Positions 1 through 6,057 of a stretch of 7,040 bases of DNA are shown here, in pieces (within the stretch, counting starts at the first letter, position 1; each line of letters begins with the position of its first letter). A program made the translations under genes and the position numbers. The stretch is from assembly GCA_937897625.1 (NCBI GenBank), contig CALCNZ010000043.1:1-7040 (forward strand), given 5' to 3'. The notes beneath the pieces were generated by a model, which had not been told where the DNA came from, ran no database searches, and was given only the letters and a program-made list of their open reading frames with translations. The stretch comes from an uncultured Flavobacteriales bacterium. Its GTDB lineage: Bacteria > Bacteroidota > Bacteroidia > Flavobacteriales_D > Sanyastnellaceae.

Positions 1-918
1 CAAGTTGTCTTGTAGTTCAGGCATGGTGCGAATCATATCTAAACGCTTCAATGCACCAATAACGATTGGCATTGGAAGTGCCTTCGCGAATGTTTGAGAA
101 CGCATGTTGTAGCGCAAGAACTCAATGACATGTGCTTCAGAAGCAACGAACGCTCCAACGGTAGCCATTGCCTTGGCAAATGTTCCGAAGTAAACGTCAA
201 TTAGGTCTTGAACACCTTGGAAGTCTCCAGCACCACGTCCGTCTTTTCCGATAGAACCAAATCCGTGAGCATCATCTACAAATAAGCGGAAAGGAATTAC
301 TTTTTTAAACTCGGCAATTTCCTTCAATTTTCCTTGGTCACCTGCCATTCCGAAAACACCTTCAGTCATAACCAAAATGCCACCGCCCGTTTGGTCGGTT
401 ACACGTTTCGCTTGATGAAGCATTTTTTCAAAGCTAACCATGTCGTTGTGTTGGAAAACGAAACGCTTTCCTTGGTGCAAACGAACACCGTCTACCATGC
501 ACGCATGGCTCTCACTATCGTAAACAATTACATCGTGTCTTCCTACTAAGGCTTCAATTGCCGACATACAACCTTGGTAACCGAAGTTCAGCAAGAATGC
601 GTCTTCCTTGTGCATGAACTCAGCAAGTTCTTGCTCGAGTTGCTCGTGATATTTGGTTTGACCAGACATCATGCGCGCACCCATTGGATAAGCCATTCCC
701 CACTGAGCAGCTGCTTCAGCATCTGTCTTACGAACATCAGGATGATTCGCTAAACCGAGGTAGTTATTCAAACTCCAAGTCAATACCGGTTTTCCACGGA
801 ATGTCATGTGAGCGCCAATTTCTCCTTCCAGTTTTGGGAAAGTAAAGTAGCCATGAGATTCTTTAGAGTGTTGACCAAGCGGTCCTCTGTTGTTCTTGAT
901 TTTTTCGAATATATCCAC
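1..918 (-). CDS. Alpha-oxoamine synthase family PLP enzyme (sphingolipid or capnine-type backbone synthase), 3' end missing
   Basis: This is a pyridoxal-phosphate enzyme of the alpha-oxoamine synthase family, which condenses an acyl thioester with an amino acid and releases CO2. Only the first 306 residues are in the window; family members are about 400-420 residues long. Visible features are an N-terminal DIFEKIKNNRGPLGQ, WSLNNYLGLANHP (48-60), GARMMSGQTKYHEQLE (80-95), a probable PLP-stacking His138 in DSESHA, the PLP-binding motif VDDAHGFG (214-221) and the likely Schiff-base Lys249 in GTFAKAMATVGAF. The start is taken as GTG at 918, because no in-frame ATG lies just upstream and the protein begins there as I remember its Bacteroidota relatives beginning. 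The substrate cannot be read from sequence. Candidates are serine (serine palmitoyltransferase), cysteate (capnine/sulfonolipid synthesis, known in Flavobacterium and linked to gliding) or glycine (2-amino-3-ketobutyrate CoA ligase). Family assignment is firm; substrate is open. It is transcribed divergently from bamD. Confidence 0.9.
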   Translation of the reverse strand, partial: MDIFEKIKNNRGPLGQHSKESHGYFTFPKLEGEIGAHMTFRGKPVLTWSLNNYLGLANHPDVRKTDAEAAAQWGMAYPMGARMMSGQTKYHEQLEQELAEFMHKEDAFLLNFGYQGCMSAIEALVGRHDVIVYDSESHACMVDGVRLHQGKRFVFQHNDMVSFEKMLHQAKRVTDQTGGGILVMTEGVFGMAGDQGKLKEIAEFKKVIPFRLFVDDAHGFGSIGKDGRGAGDFQGVQDLIDVYFGTFAKAMATVGAFVASEAHVIEFLRYNMRSQTFAKALPMPIVIGALKRLDMIRTMPELQDNL

Positions 919-940
919 TGTCGTAAAATTTTTAGAACTA

Positions 941-948
941 CAAAAATA
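941..948 (-). promoter_or_regulatory. Probable -7 promoter box for the leftward oxoamine synthase gene
   Basis: Read on the minus strand this is TATTTTTG, an exact match to the Bacteroidota -7 consensus TAnnTTTG. It ends 22 bases before the GTG start at 918, giving a short leader of about 15-20 bases. I see no clear TTG -33 element at the expected 19-23 base spacing; a GTTAC lies there instead. No Shine-Dalgarno sequence precedes the start; the leader is A/T-rich, as is usual in this phylum. Confidence 0.55.
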
Positions 949-1009
949 ATGAGGAATTCTGTTTTGTAACCTGTGAATTATCATCTTGTGAACAGACGAT
1001 TGTGATTCT

Positions 1010-1043
1010 TTTGCCGTTACTTGAGCGCAAAACCCTATTTTTG
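1010..1043 (+). promoter_or_regulatory. Probable promoter of bamD-rpoZ, with near-leaderless start
   Basis: A TTTG at 1010-1013 (-33-like) and an exact TAnnTTTG box, TATTTTTG, at 1036-1043 are separated by 22 bases. That is at the long end of the Bacteroidota spacing. The box ends only 8 bases before the bamD ATG at 1052. Transcription would therefore begin within a few bases of the start codon, and the mRNA would have almost no 5' leader. The -7 box is embedded in the right half of an inverted repeat. Confidence 0.6.
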
Positions 1044-1047
1044 CGCT
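1024..1047. repeat. Perfect inverted repeat over the bamD -7 box (possible operator)
   Basis: The left arm AGCGCAAAA (1024-1032) and right arm TTTTGCGCT (1039-1047) are exact reverse complements around a 6-base spacer (1033-1038). The TAnnTTTG box begins in the spacer and runs into the right arm. No rightward gene ends upstream, so this is not a terminator for a preceding transcript. A dimeric repressor site is one reading. Chance overlap of A/T-rich promoter sequence with a GCGC pair is another. Nothing in the window identifies a binding protein. Confidence 0.5.
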
Positions 1048-1051
1048 GGAA

Positions 1052-1852
1052 ATGAAAAGATTTAACATCCTCTTATTCGCATTGGTGGTGGCAGTTTCAA
1101 GTTGTACAGAGTACAGCAAGGCCTTGAAAGAAACTGACCCTGTAAAGAAATTGGCTAATGCTAAAAAGTATTATGAAGACGGAGAGTGTTTCAAGGCCTT
1201 ACCCATGTTGGAAGAATTGATTGGTCTTACACGCGGTACCCAGCAGTCTGAAGAGGTGTACTATTATTTTGCAAAAACACATTATTGCTTGAAAGACTAC
1301 TACATGGGAAATTATTATTTCAAGTCTTACGCGAAGTCTTTTTCCTCGAGCCCAAAAGCTGAAGAGTGTTTATTTATGGCAGCGCTGTGCAGTTACAGGC
1401 TCTCACCTTCTTATACCTTGGATCAGACCGATTCAAAAACCGCAGTGGATGAACTTCAGTATTTCTTAGATCAATATCCGACAAGTTCTTTGCGAGATTC
1501 AGCAAATCATATGATTCAGGATTTGAATTTCAAAATTGAAAAAAAGGACTTCGAAGTAGCTGAACTTTACGTTCAAACGCTGAAGTACAAGGCTGCTGTG
1601 AGCAGCCTTCAAGAATTCATGAAGAAATATCCGCAATCGAATTACAGAGAGCAAGCCATGACGCTGATCATTCAAAGTAAGTTTTTATTGGCAGAGGGAA
1701 GCATAGAAACAAAGAAATTAGAGCGTTATAGAGAAACAATGGAATCTTATATTACCTTTGTATCCGCTTTTCCAAAAAGTAAGTTCTTAGATACGGCTGA
1801 AGACTATTATCTGAGAAGCGAAAAAATGGTAACGAAACTAACTAGTAAATAG
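1052..1852 (+). CDS. bamD: Outer membrane protein assembly factor BamD (lipoprotein)
   Basis: BamD is the essential lipoprotein partner of BamA in the complex that folds beta-barrel proteins into the outer membrane. It is anchored in the inner leaflet and faces the periplasm. The 266-residue product starts with MKR and a hydrophobic stretch, followed by a lipobox-like VSSC with the lipidated Cys at residue 18. The rest is helical with TPR-like repeats. The segments AKKYYEDGECFKALPMLEEL (about 38-57), YYYFAKTHYCLKDYYMGNYYFKSY and the later FLDQYPTSSLRDSA and FMKKYPQSNYREQA units have the BamD/YfiO pattern of helix pairs ending in YP-S--. Length fits the Bacteroidota form. It sits 7 bases before the omega gene, an arrangement I know as common in this phylum. 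The family call is strong; no residue looks anomalous. Confidence 0.93.
   Translation: MKRFNILLFALVVAVSSCTEYSKALKETDPVKKLANAKKYYEDGECFKALPMLEELIGLTRGTQQSEEVYYYFAKTHYCLKDYYMGNYYFKSYAKSFSSSPKAEECLFMAALCSYRLSPSYTLDQTDSKTAVDELQYFLDQYPTSSLRDSANHMIQDLNFKIEKKDFEVAELYVQTLKYKAAVSSLQEFMKKYPQSNYREQAMTLIIQSKFLLAEGSIETKKLERYRETMESYITFVSAFPKSKFLDTAEDYYLRSEKMVTKLTSK
1589..1609 (+). repeat. Perfect 9-bp hairpin inside the bamD coding region
   Basis: AAGGCTGCT (1589-1597) and AGCAGCCTT (1601-1609) are exact reverse complements around a 3-base GTG loop, within the codons for KAAVSSL. With five G/C pairs per arm it would form a stable mRNA hairpin. No T-run follows (the next bases are CAAGAATT), so it is not an intrinsic terminator. 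Whether it is functional or a by-product of coding is unknown. Confidence 0.6.
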
Positions 1853-1859
1853 AATTATT

Positions 1860-2192
1860 ATGAGCAATTACAAAAACTCAACCGCAGCGAAAACAACCAT
1901 TACTCGTAACACGAATGAGTTGTATGACAAGGTAGACGGTAACCTATTTGAAACAGTTGTTCTTTTGAACAAACGTACGTCTCAAATTGCTCGTGAAATG
2001 AAAGAAGAATTGAGCCAGAAGTTGGAAGAATTCGGAAGCAACCAAGACAACTTGGAAGAAGTATTCGAAAATCGCGAGCAGATTGAAATCTCTCGTCACT
2101 ATGAAAGATTGCCTAAGGCACACAGTATTGCTATTCAGGAATTGGAAGAGGGTAAAATATTTTACCGTTACCCTGAGCAAGAAGAGAAATAA
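1860..2192 (+). CDS. rpoZ: DNA-directed RNA polymerase omega subunit (Bacteroidota Rpb6/omega type)
   Basis: Omega is the small subunit that helps beta' fold and stay in RNA polymerase. The 110-residue product has the Rpb6/omega signature in the middle: GNLFETVVLLNKRTSQIAREMKEEL at about 27-51 gives the helix-forming core with the conserved R39-T40 and I43-A44. It then has an acidic linker (EEFGSNQDNLEEVFENREQ) and a C-terminal RLPKAHSIAIQELEEGKI (83-100), which is typical of the longer Bacteroidota version. The first 20 residues are rich in Thr, Asn and Lys and probably disordered. It follows bamD after 7 bases with no Shine-Dalgarno sequence, so the two are probably co-transcribed. A strong terminator follows its stop codon. 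Confidence 0.9.
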   Translation: MSNYKNSTAAKTTITRNTNELYDKVDGNLFETVVLLNKRTSQIAREMKEELSQKLEEFGSNQDNLEEVFENREQIEISRHYERLPKAHSIAIQELEEGKIFYRYPEQEEK

Positions 2193-2210
2193 TATTGCAT
2201 TGAATTCTAT

Positions 2211-2237
2211 AAAACCCCGAAGATTCGGGGTTTTTTT
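2211..2237 (+). terminator. Strong intrinsic terminator after rpoZ
   Basis: AAAACCCCGA (2211-2220) pairs with TCGGGGTTTT (2225-2234) in a 10-bp perfect stem with an AGAT loop. The run of seven T's (2231-2237) completes a textbook Rho-independent terminator. It ends the bamD-rpoZ transcript 18 bases after the rpoZ stop. The downstream gene coaBC starts just 14 bases past the T-run, so any transcript reaching coaBC needs read-through or a promoter squeezed into this space. Confidence 0.93.
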
Positions 2238-2239
2238 AT

Positions 2240-2247
2240 TAGGTTTA
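2240..2247 (+). promoter_or_regulatory. Weak candidate -7 box for coaBC
   Basis: TAGGTTTA matches TAnnTTTG at all but the last base and ends 4 bases before the GTG start of coaBC. I find no TTG at a plausible -33 distance, where the terminator stem lies. If real, the coaBC message would be leaderless. A chance match in A/T-rich sequence is quite possible. Confidence 0.25.
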
Positions 2248-2251
2248 CCTC

Positions 2252-3451
2252 GTGTTGAAAGGAAAGAAAATAGTACTCGCCGTTACAGGTTCCATTAGTG
2301 CCTACAAGTCATTGTTCTTGTTGCGTCTTCTTGTGAAGGAAGGCGCCGAGGTGAAAGTGATTATGAGTAAGTCGGCACATGATTTTATTCAACCTCTTTC
2401 GTTCAGCACGCTTTCCAAACACCCGGTATATTCTGATTTTACCGAGAACAATTTAAATGGTGTTTGGAATAATCACGTTGAAATGGCCCTTTGGGCAGAT
2501 CTTATTCTTATTGCTCCGTGCACCGCGAATACATTGGCGAAGTATGCTTCAGGAATGTGCGATTCTTATTTATTGGCAGTTCTTATGAGCGCCCAATGCC
2601 CGCTATTCTTTGCGCCTGCGATGGATCATGACATGATGGAGCATGCGGGCACACAAGAAAATTTGAAACGCATTGAAGAGATGGGTTGTACCATTCTTGC
2701 TCCTGGATTCGGTGAGCTTGCAAGCGGACTAATAGGTAAGGGAAGACTTTCAGAACCTGAGGAAATTCTAGGCGTTGTGGTTTCTCATTTCAATCCGAAC
2801 CAACGGTTGAAAGGAAAGAAAGCCCTCGTGAATGCAGGACCAACCTACGAAGCCATAGACCCTGTTCGATTCATTGGGAATCGATCAAGCGGAAAAATGG
2901 GAATTGCCATTGCTCAGGCGCTTCATGTGCTTGGAGCAGAGGTAACGCTGGTGCTTGGACCCGTGCACGAAAGTATTCCAGATGGAATAAAAATTATTCG
3001 CATTGAGAGCGCTCGTGAAATGTATGAGGCCTGCACGCGCGAGTTTCAACAAACCGATGTTGCAGTTCTTGCCGCAGCAGTTGCAGATTACCGTCCAACA
3101 AATGTGAGTGCAGAGAAAATAAAAAAGAAAGACTCTCCGTTAGAGTTGCGCTTGGAAGAAACGGAAGACATAGCAGCAGCTTTGGGCAAGTCGAAAAAAA
3201 CAAATCAAAAATTGATTTGCTTTGCCTTGGAAACGGAAAATGAAGAGGCACACGCAATAGCAAAGATGAGTCGAAAGAATGCAGATATTTTAATCTTGAA
3301 TTCACTTCGAACTGCGGGTGTGTATTTCGGTTCAGACAACAACGCCATCACACTTTTTCATTCCAACGGAAGTAAAAAAGAAATATCTTTAAAATCGAAA
3401 ACGGAAATAGCTCAAATTATTTCCAACGAAATAGCCGACCTTTTTCAATGA
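2252..3451 (+). CDS. coaBC: Bifunctional phosphopantothenoylcysteine decarboxylase / phosphopantothenate-cysteine ligase (CoaBC, Dfp)
   Basis: CoaBC carries out two successive steps of coenzyme A synthesis. CoaB (ligase) joins 4'-phosphopantothenate to cysteine using CTP, and CoaC (FMN-dependent) decarboxylates the product to 4'-phosphopantetheine. The 399 residues split into an N-terminal flavoprotein domain (about 1-180: GSISAYKS 13-20, His75 in NHVEMALWAD, APCTAN 88-93, PAMD 122-125) and a C-terminal ligase domain (about 188-399: NAGPTYEAIDPVRFIGNRSSGKMG with Asn210, AAVADYRP 275-282, EKIKKK with Lys289). Residue numbers fall level with E. coli Dfp, so catalytic positions compare directly. 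His75, Asn210 and Lys289 are kept, but Asn125 is Asp and Cys158 is Ser (LASGLIG). The start is GTG at 2252, directly before LKGKKIVLAVTG; TTG at 2255 is an alternative. The last codons overlap the next gene by 4 bases. Confidence 0.95.
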   Translation: MLKGKKIVLAVTGSISAYKSLFLLRLLVKEGAEVKVIMSKSAHDFIQPLSFSTLSKHPVYSDFTENNLNGVWNNHVEMALWADLILIAPCTANTLAKYASGMCDSYLLAVLMSAQCPLFFAPAMDHDMMEHAGTQENLKRIEEMGCTILAPGFGELASGLIGKGRLSEPEEILGVVVSHFNPNQRLKGKKALVNAGPTYEAIDPVRFIGNRSSGKMGIAIAQALHVLGAEVTLVLGPVHESIPDGIKIIRIESAREMYEACTREFQQTDVAVLAAAVADYRPTNVSAEKIKKKDSPLELRLEETEDIAAALGKSKKTNQKLICFALETENEEAHAIAKMSRKNADILILNSLRTAGVYFGSDNNAITLFHSNGSKKEISLKSKTEIAQIISNEIADLFQ

Positions 3452-4350
3452 AGAAAAGTATAATATATCTGGTTTTATTTTTCGTTTCTTTTCATGCATT
3501 TGCGCAAGAATTGAATTGCGATGTTAAAATTATTCCTCCCCGAATTATGATTTCTGGTCCAGAAGTTTTTCAAACCATGGAACGGGCCATGGAGGAATTT
3601 TTAAATGGAAGAAAATGGTCGAAGGATCAATGGCAGCAAGAAGAGCGTATTCCATGTACGATTCAAATTACCATTGAAAAACAAGTTAGTCAACGCGACT
3701 TTGAAGGCACCATTCAAATTGGTTCGAGTCGTCCGGTTTACAATACAGATTACAAAACCCCTTTGGTTTCTGTAAACGACCGGAACCTCACGTTTCAATT
3801 TCAAGAAAACACCCAATTGCAATGGTCTCCCGATCAACACCGAGATAATCTAAGCAGCATACTTGCTTTCTATGCCTTGTATATCATCGCAAGTGATTAC
3901 GATTCATTTTCGTTGGAAGGCGGAACGGACTATTTTCTTATTTGTCAGACCATAGTTACCAACGCCCAAAATGCACCTGAACCCGGCTGGCGCTCGAGCG
4001 GAGAGAAGGGACAACAAAATAGATATTGGTTAATAGAGAATATTTTAACCGAAACATTCAGTCCGCTTCGCGAAGCAAATTACAACTATCACCGTCAAGG
4101 TCTCGATAAAATGTACACCGAAAGAGCAACCGCAACGAAGAATATTATTGATGCAATGAATGGGTTGAACAACATTCATAAAATTAAACCGTCGTCCTAC
4201 AACATGCAGGTCTTCTTTTACGCAAAAGGAGATGAAATTGTAAATATATTCAAGCCTTTACCCGATGAGCAAAAGACGCCAATAGCTGAATTGTGTAAGC
4301 GTTTAGATCCAGGTAACATTGCGAAATACGATCGTATTTTACAGAAATAG
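3448..4350 (+). CDS. porD: DUF4835 family periplasmic protein, probable type IX secretion component PorD
   Basis: This 300-residue protein has a Sec signal peptide (MKKS, hydrophobic core, likely cut after AFA at residue 19, leaving Gln20 first). The mature protein opens with QELNC, and Cys24 and Cys70 (RIPC) could form a disulfide. Other family marks are IGSSRPVYNTDYKTP (91-105), YDSFSLEGG (151-159), REANYNYHRQGLD (208-220) and FFYAKGDEIVNIF (256-268). I recognise this as the Bacteroidota DUF4835 family. From memory, a member named PorD was placed in the periplasmic part of the Flavobacterium johnsoniae type IX translocon, with SprE and a Skp homologue; I could not check that the families are identical. 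Its ATG overlaps the coaBC stop (ATGA), so translational coupling is likely. The family call is firm; the PorD role is less certain. Confidence 0.8.
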   Translation: MKKSIIYLVLFFVSFHAFAQELNCDVKIIPPRIMISGPEVFQTMERAMEEFLNGRKWSKDQWQQEERIPCTIQITIEKQVSQRDFEGTIQIGSSRPVYNTDYKTPLVSVNDRNLTFQFQENTQLQWSPDQHRDNLSSILAFYALYIIASDYDSFSLEGGTDYFLICQTIVTNAQNAPEPGWRSSGEKGQQNRYWLIENILTETFSPLREANYNYHRQGLDKMYTERATATKNIIDAMNGLNNIHKIKPSSYNMQVFFYAKGDEIVNIFKPLPDEQKTPIAELCKRLDPGNIAKYDRILQK

Positions 4351-4386
4351 GCATAACTTTTTTCTTCTACAATTGGGGCATAGCAG

Positions 4387-4394
4387 TAAATTCG
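4387..4394 (+). promoter_or_regulatory. Weak candidate -7 box for recN
   Basis: TAAATTCG matches TAnnTTTG at seven of eight positions and ends 4 bases before the recN ATG, within the 48-base gap after porD. The only nearby TTG (4373-4375) is 11 bases upstream, too close for a -33 element. No hairpin terminator is visible between porD and recN, so read-through from coaBC-porD is equally possible. Confidence 0.3.
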
Positions 4395-4398
4395 CTTC

Positions 4399-6057
4399 AT
4401 GCTAAAATCGCTTCACATCCGAAACTACGTTCTTATTGAATCGCTGCACGTGAATTTCAATAAGGGTTTTGTTGCTATTACAGGCGAGACAGGTAGTGGA
4501 AAATCTATTTTATTGGATGCCTTTGCGCTACTCTTGGGCGATCGGTCAGATGTGAAGAGTATTCGTGTAGGACAAGACAAATGCACGGTAGAGGCTGTGT
4601 TTGTAATTTCAAAAGAGCGTTTCGATTCTTTTTTTCAGGAAAATGATTTAGATTTTTCGGAAGAAACGGTTGTTCGAAGAGAGGTGAACAGCAAAGGAAA
4701 AAGTCGCGCATTCATAAACGATACTCCTGTTGGATTGTCCATATTGAAGCACTTTACAGAGCAATTGGTAGACTTGCATTCGCAGCACGAAAATGCGCTT
4801 TTGTTTCGCAAAGCTTTTCGATATGAAATGGTTGATGCTTTTTCAAAGTCGAAAGAGGTTTGGAATTCATATCGATTGAGTTTTTTAAAATGGCGAGAGA
4901 CTCAAAATGAGTTGGAGCAACTCAGACTTCAATTGAATAATGAAAAGGCTACTGAGGATTACCGGTTATTTCAGTTGAATGAATTGGCACAGGAAGACTT
5001 CAGTGCTTATGACATTGCTGAAATGGAAGGCGAGTTGAATCTTCAACAAAACTCTGGTGAGCTTTTAGAATCGCTAAATACGGTATCCAATTTATTGAGT
5101 GAAGGCGACAGCAATGTCTTGCAACAATTGAAAATGGCAAAGCAGCAATTGATGAAGTGGGAAGGTGGTCATCAGAAATTGGAACAATTTTCTGCTCAAT
5201 TGGAATCTGTCATTGCAGAGCTTCGCGAAGTAGATATTGATTTACAGAAGTTTTCAGGTTCTGTTACCCTCGATCCAGAGCGCGCTTCGTTTATTGAAGA
5301 GCGATTGAGTTTTGTATTCAAAATGTTCAGAAAGCACAATGTGAACAGCATTGAAGCATTGAATGAATTGAAATTAAAACTTGAGCAAGATGCGAAATTG
5401 ACCGAGGCATTGGAGTCTTCCATTCAAAATAAAGAAATGGAAGTGCTGCAATTAGAGAATGAGAGCAGAGCGCTCGCTACGAAATTGTCGCATCTGCGCA
5501 TGAATGGAGTGAAAGAGGCGGAAAAGGCAATTTCAACTTCATTGAAAAAATTGAATCTAACCCATGCGCAATTTCAAATTGAAGTAACTGGAACTGCTGA
5601 ACTGCATTTATACGGAGCAGAGAATTTACGCTTTGCCTTCTCAGCGAATAAGGGGCAGCCTTTTGAAGATATAAAGTCTGTTGCTTCCGGCGGAGAAATT
5701 TCGCGGGTGATGTTGGCCATTAAAGCTGCTACTGCGCATTTGAATGAAATGCCAGTTCTTATTTTAGACGAAATTGATCAGGGTGTCGGCGGAGAAACGG
5801 GCAACCGCATCGCGGCAATGCTTCGAGAGATGTCAGCATCTGCTCAGCTTTTAGTGATTACCCATTTGCCTCAAATAGCATCCAAGGCGCATCAGCATTT
5901 CAGCGTGACTAAGCGTGTTGAAGGGGAGTCTACAATAAGTGATCTGCATGAGTTGAATGTTTCGGAGCGCGAGAAAGAATTGGCGCATATGTTAGGTGGA
6001 GATAAAGCAGGCGCGGCAGCGCTTCAAACCGCTAAAGAATTAATGCAACAGGTTTAA
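4399..6057 (+). CDS. recN: DNA repair protein RecN (SMC-like ATPase)
   Basis: RecN is a cytoplasmic SMC-family ATPase that acts early in recombinational repair of double-strand breaks. The 552-residue product has the full head-coil-head layout. The Walker A motif GETGSGKS is at 29-36, after the typical MLKSLHIRNYVLIESLHVNF start. The conserved VDLHSQHEN is at 124-132. A long coiled-coil region covers about 150-385, rich in Leu, Glu, Gln and Lys. The ABC signature SGGEISR is at 430-436, Walker B VLILDEID at 453-460, and VITHLPQIAS follows. Length is normal for the family and no key motif is missing. The start gives the standard N-terminus directly. Its stop codon shares one base with the truB start, so the two are probably translated together. 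No SOS-type operator is recognisable upstream. Confidence 0.96.
   Translation: MLKSLHIRNYVLIESLHVNFNKGFVAITGETGSGKSILLDAFALLLGDRSDVKSIRVGQDKCTVEAVFVISKERFDSFFQENDLDFSEETVVRREVNSKGKSRAFINDTPVGLSILKHFTEQLVDLHSQHENALLFRKAFRYEMVDAFSKSKEVWNSYRLSFLKWRETQNELEQLRLQLNNEKATEDYRLFQLNELAQEDFSAYDIAEMEGELNLQQNSGELLESLNTVSNLLSEGDSNVLQQLKMAKQQLMKWEGGHQKLEQFSAQLESVIAELREVDIDLQKFSGSVTLDPERASFIEERLSFVFKMFRKHNVNSIEALNELKLKLEQDAKLTEALESSIQNKEMEVLQLENESRALATKLSHLRMNGVKEAEKAISTSLKKLNLTHAQFQIEVTGTAELHLYGAENLRFAFSANKGQPFEDIKSVASGGEISRVMLAIKAATAHLNEMPVLILDEIDQGVGGETGNRIAAMLREMSASAQLLVITHLPQIASKAHQHFSVTKRVEGESTISDLHELNVSEREKELAHMLGGDKAGAAALQTAKELMQQV

Noticed and set aside
334..549. Short rightward open frame of 71 codons
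   Set aside because: It lies wholly antisense to the well-supported oxoamine synthase, has no promoter box or recognisable protein features, and looks like a coding shadow.
919..1051. Small RNA or small gene in the divergent intergenic region
   Set aside because: Apart from the two promoter boxes and the palindrome I see no terminator hairpin, conserved RNA shape or reading frame with a plausible start.
1944..2180. Leftward open frame opposite rpoZ
   Set aside because: It is fully covered by the conserved omega reading frame. Its Phe/Leu-rich translation is the expected reverse of Glu/Lys-rich codons.
2083..2298. Rightward open frame spanning the end of rpoZ, the terminator and the start of coaBC
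   Set aside because: It runs through a strong terminator and two confirmed genes in another frame, and its product resembles nothing.
2994..3305. Leftward open frame of 103 codons inside coaBC
   Set aside because: It is antisense to the conserved CoaB domain, with a low-complexity Ser/Leu/Phe/His composition typical of a shadow frame.
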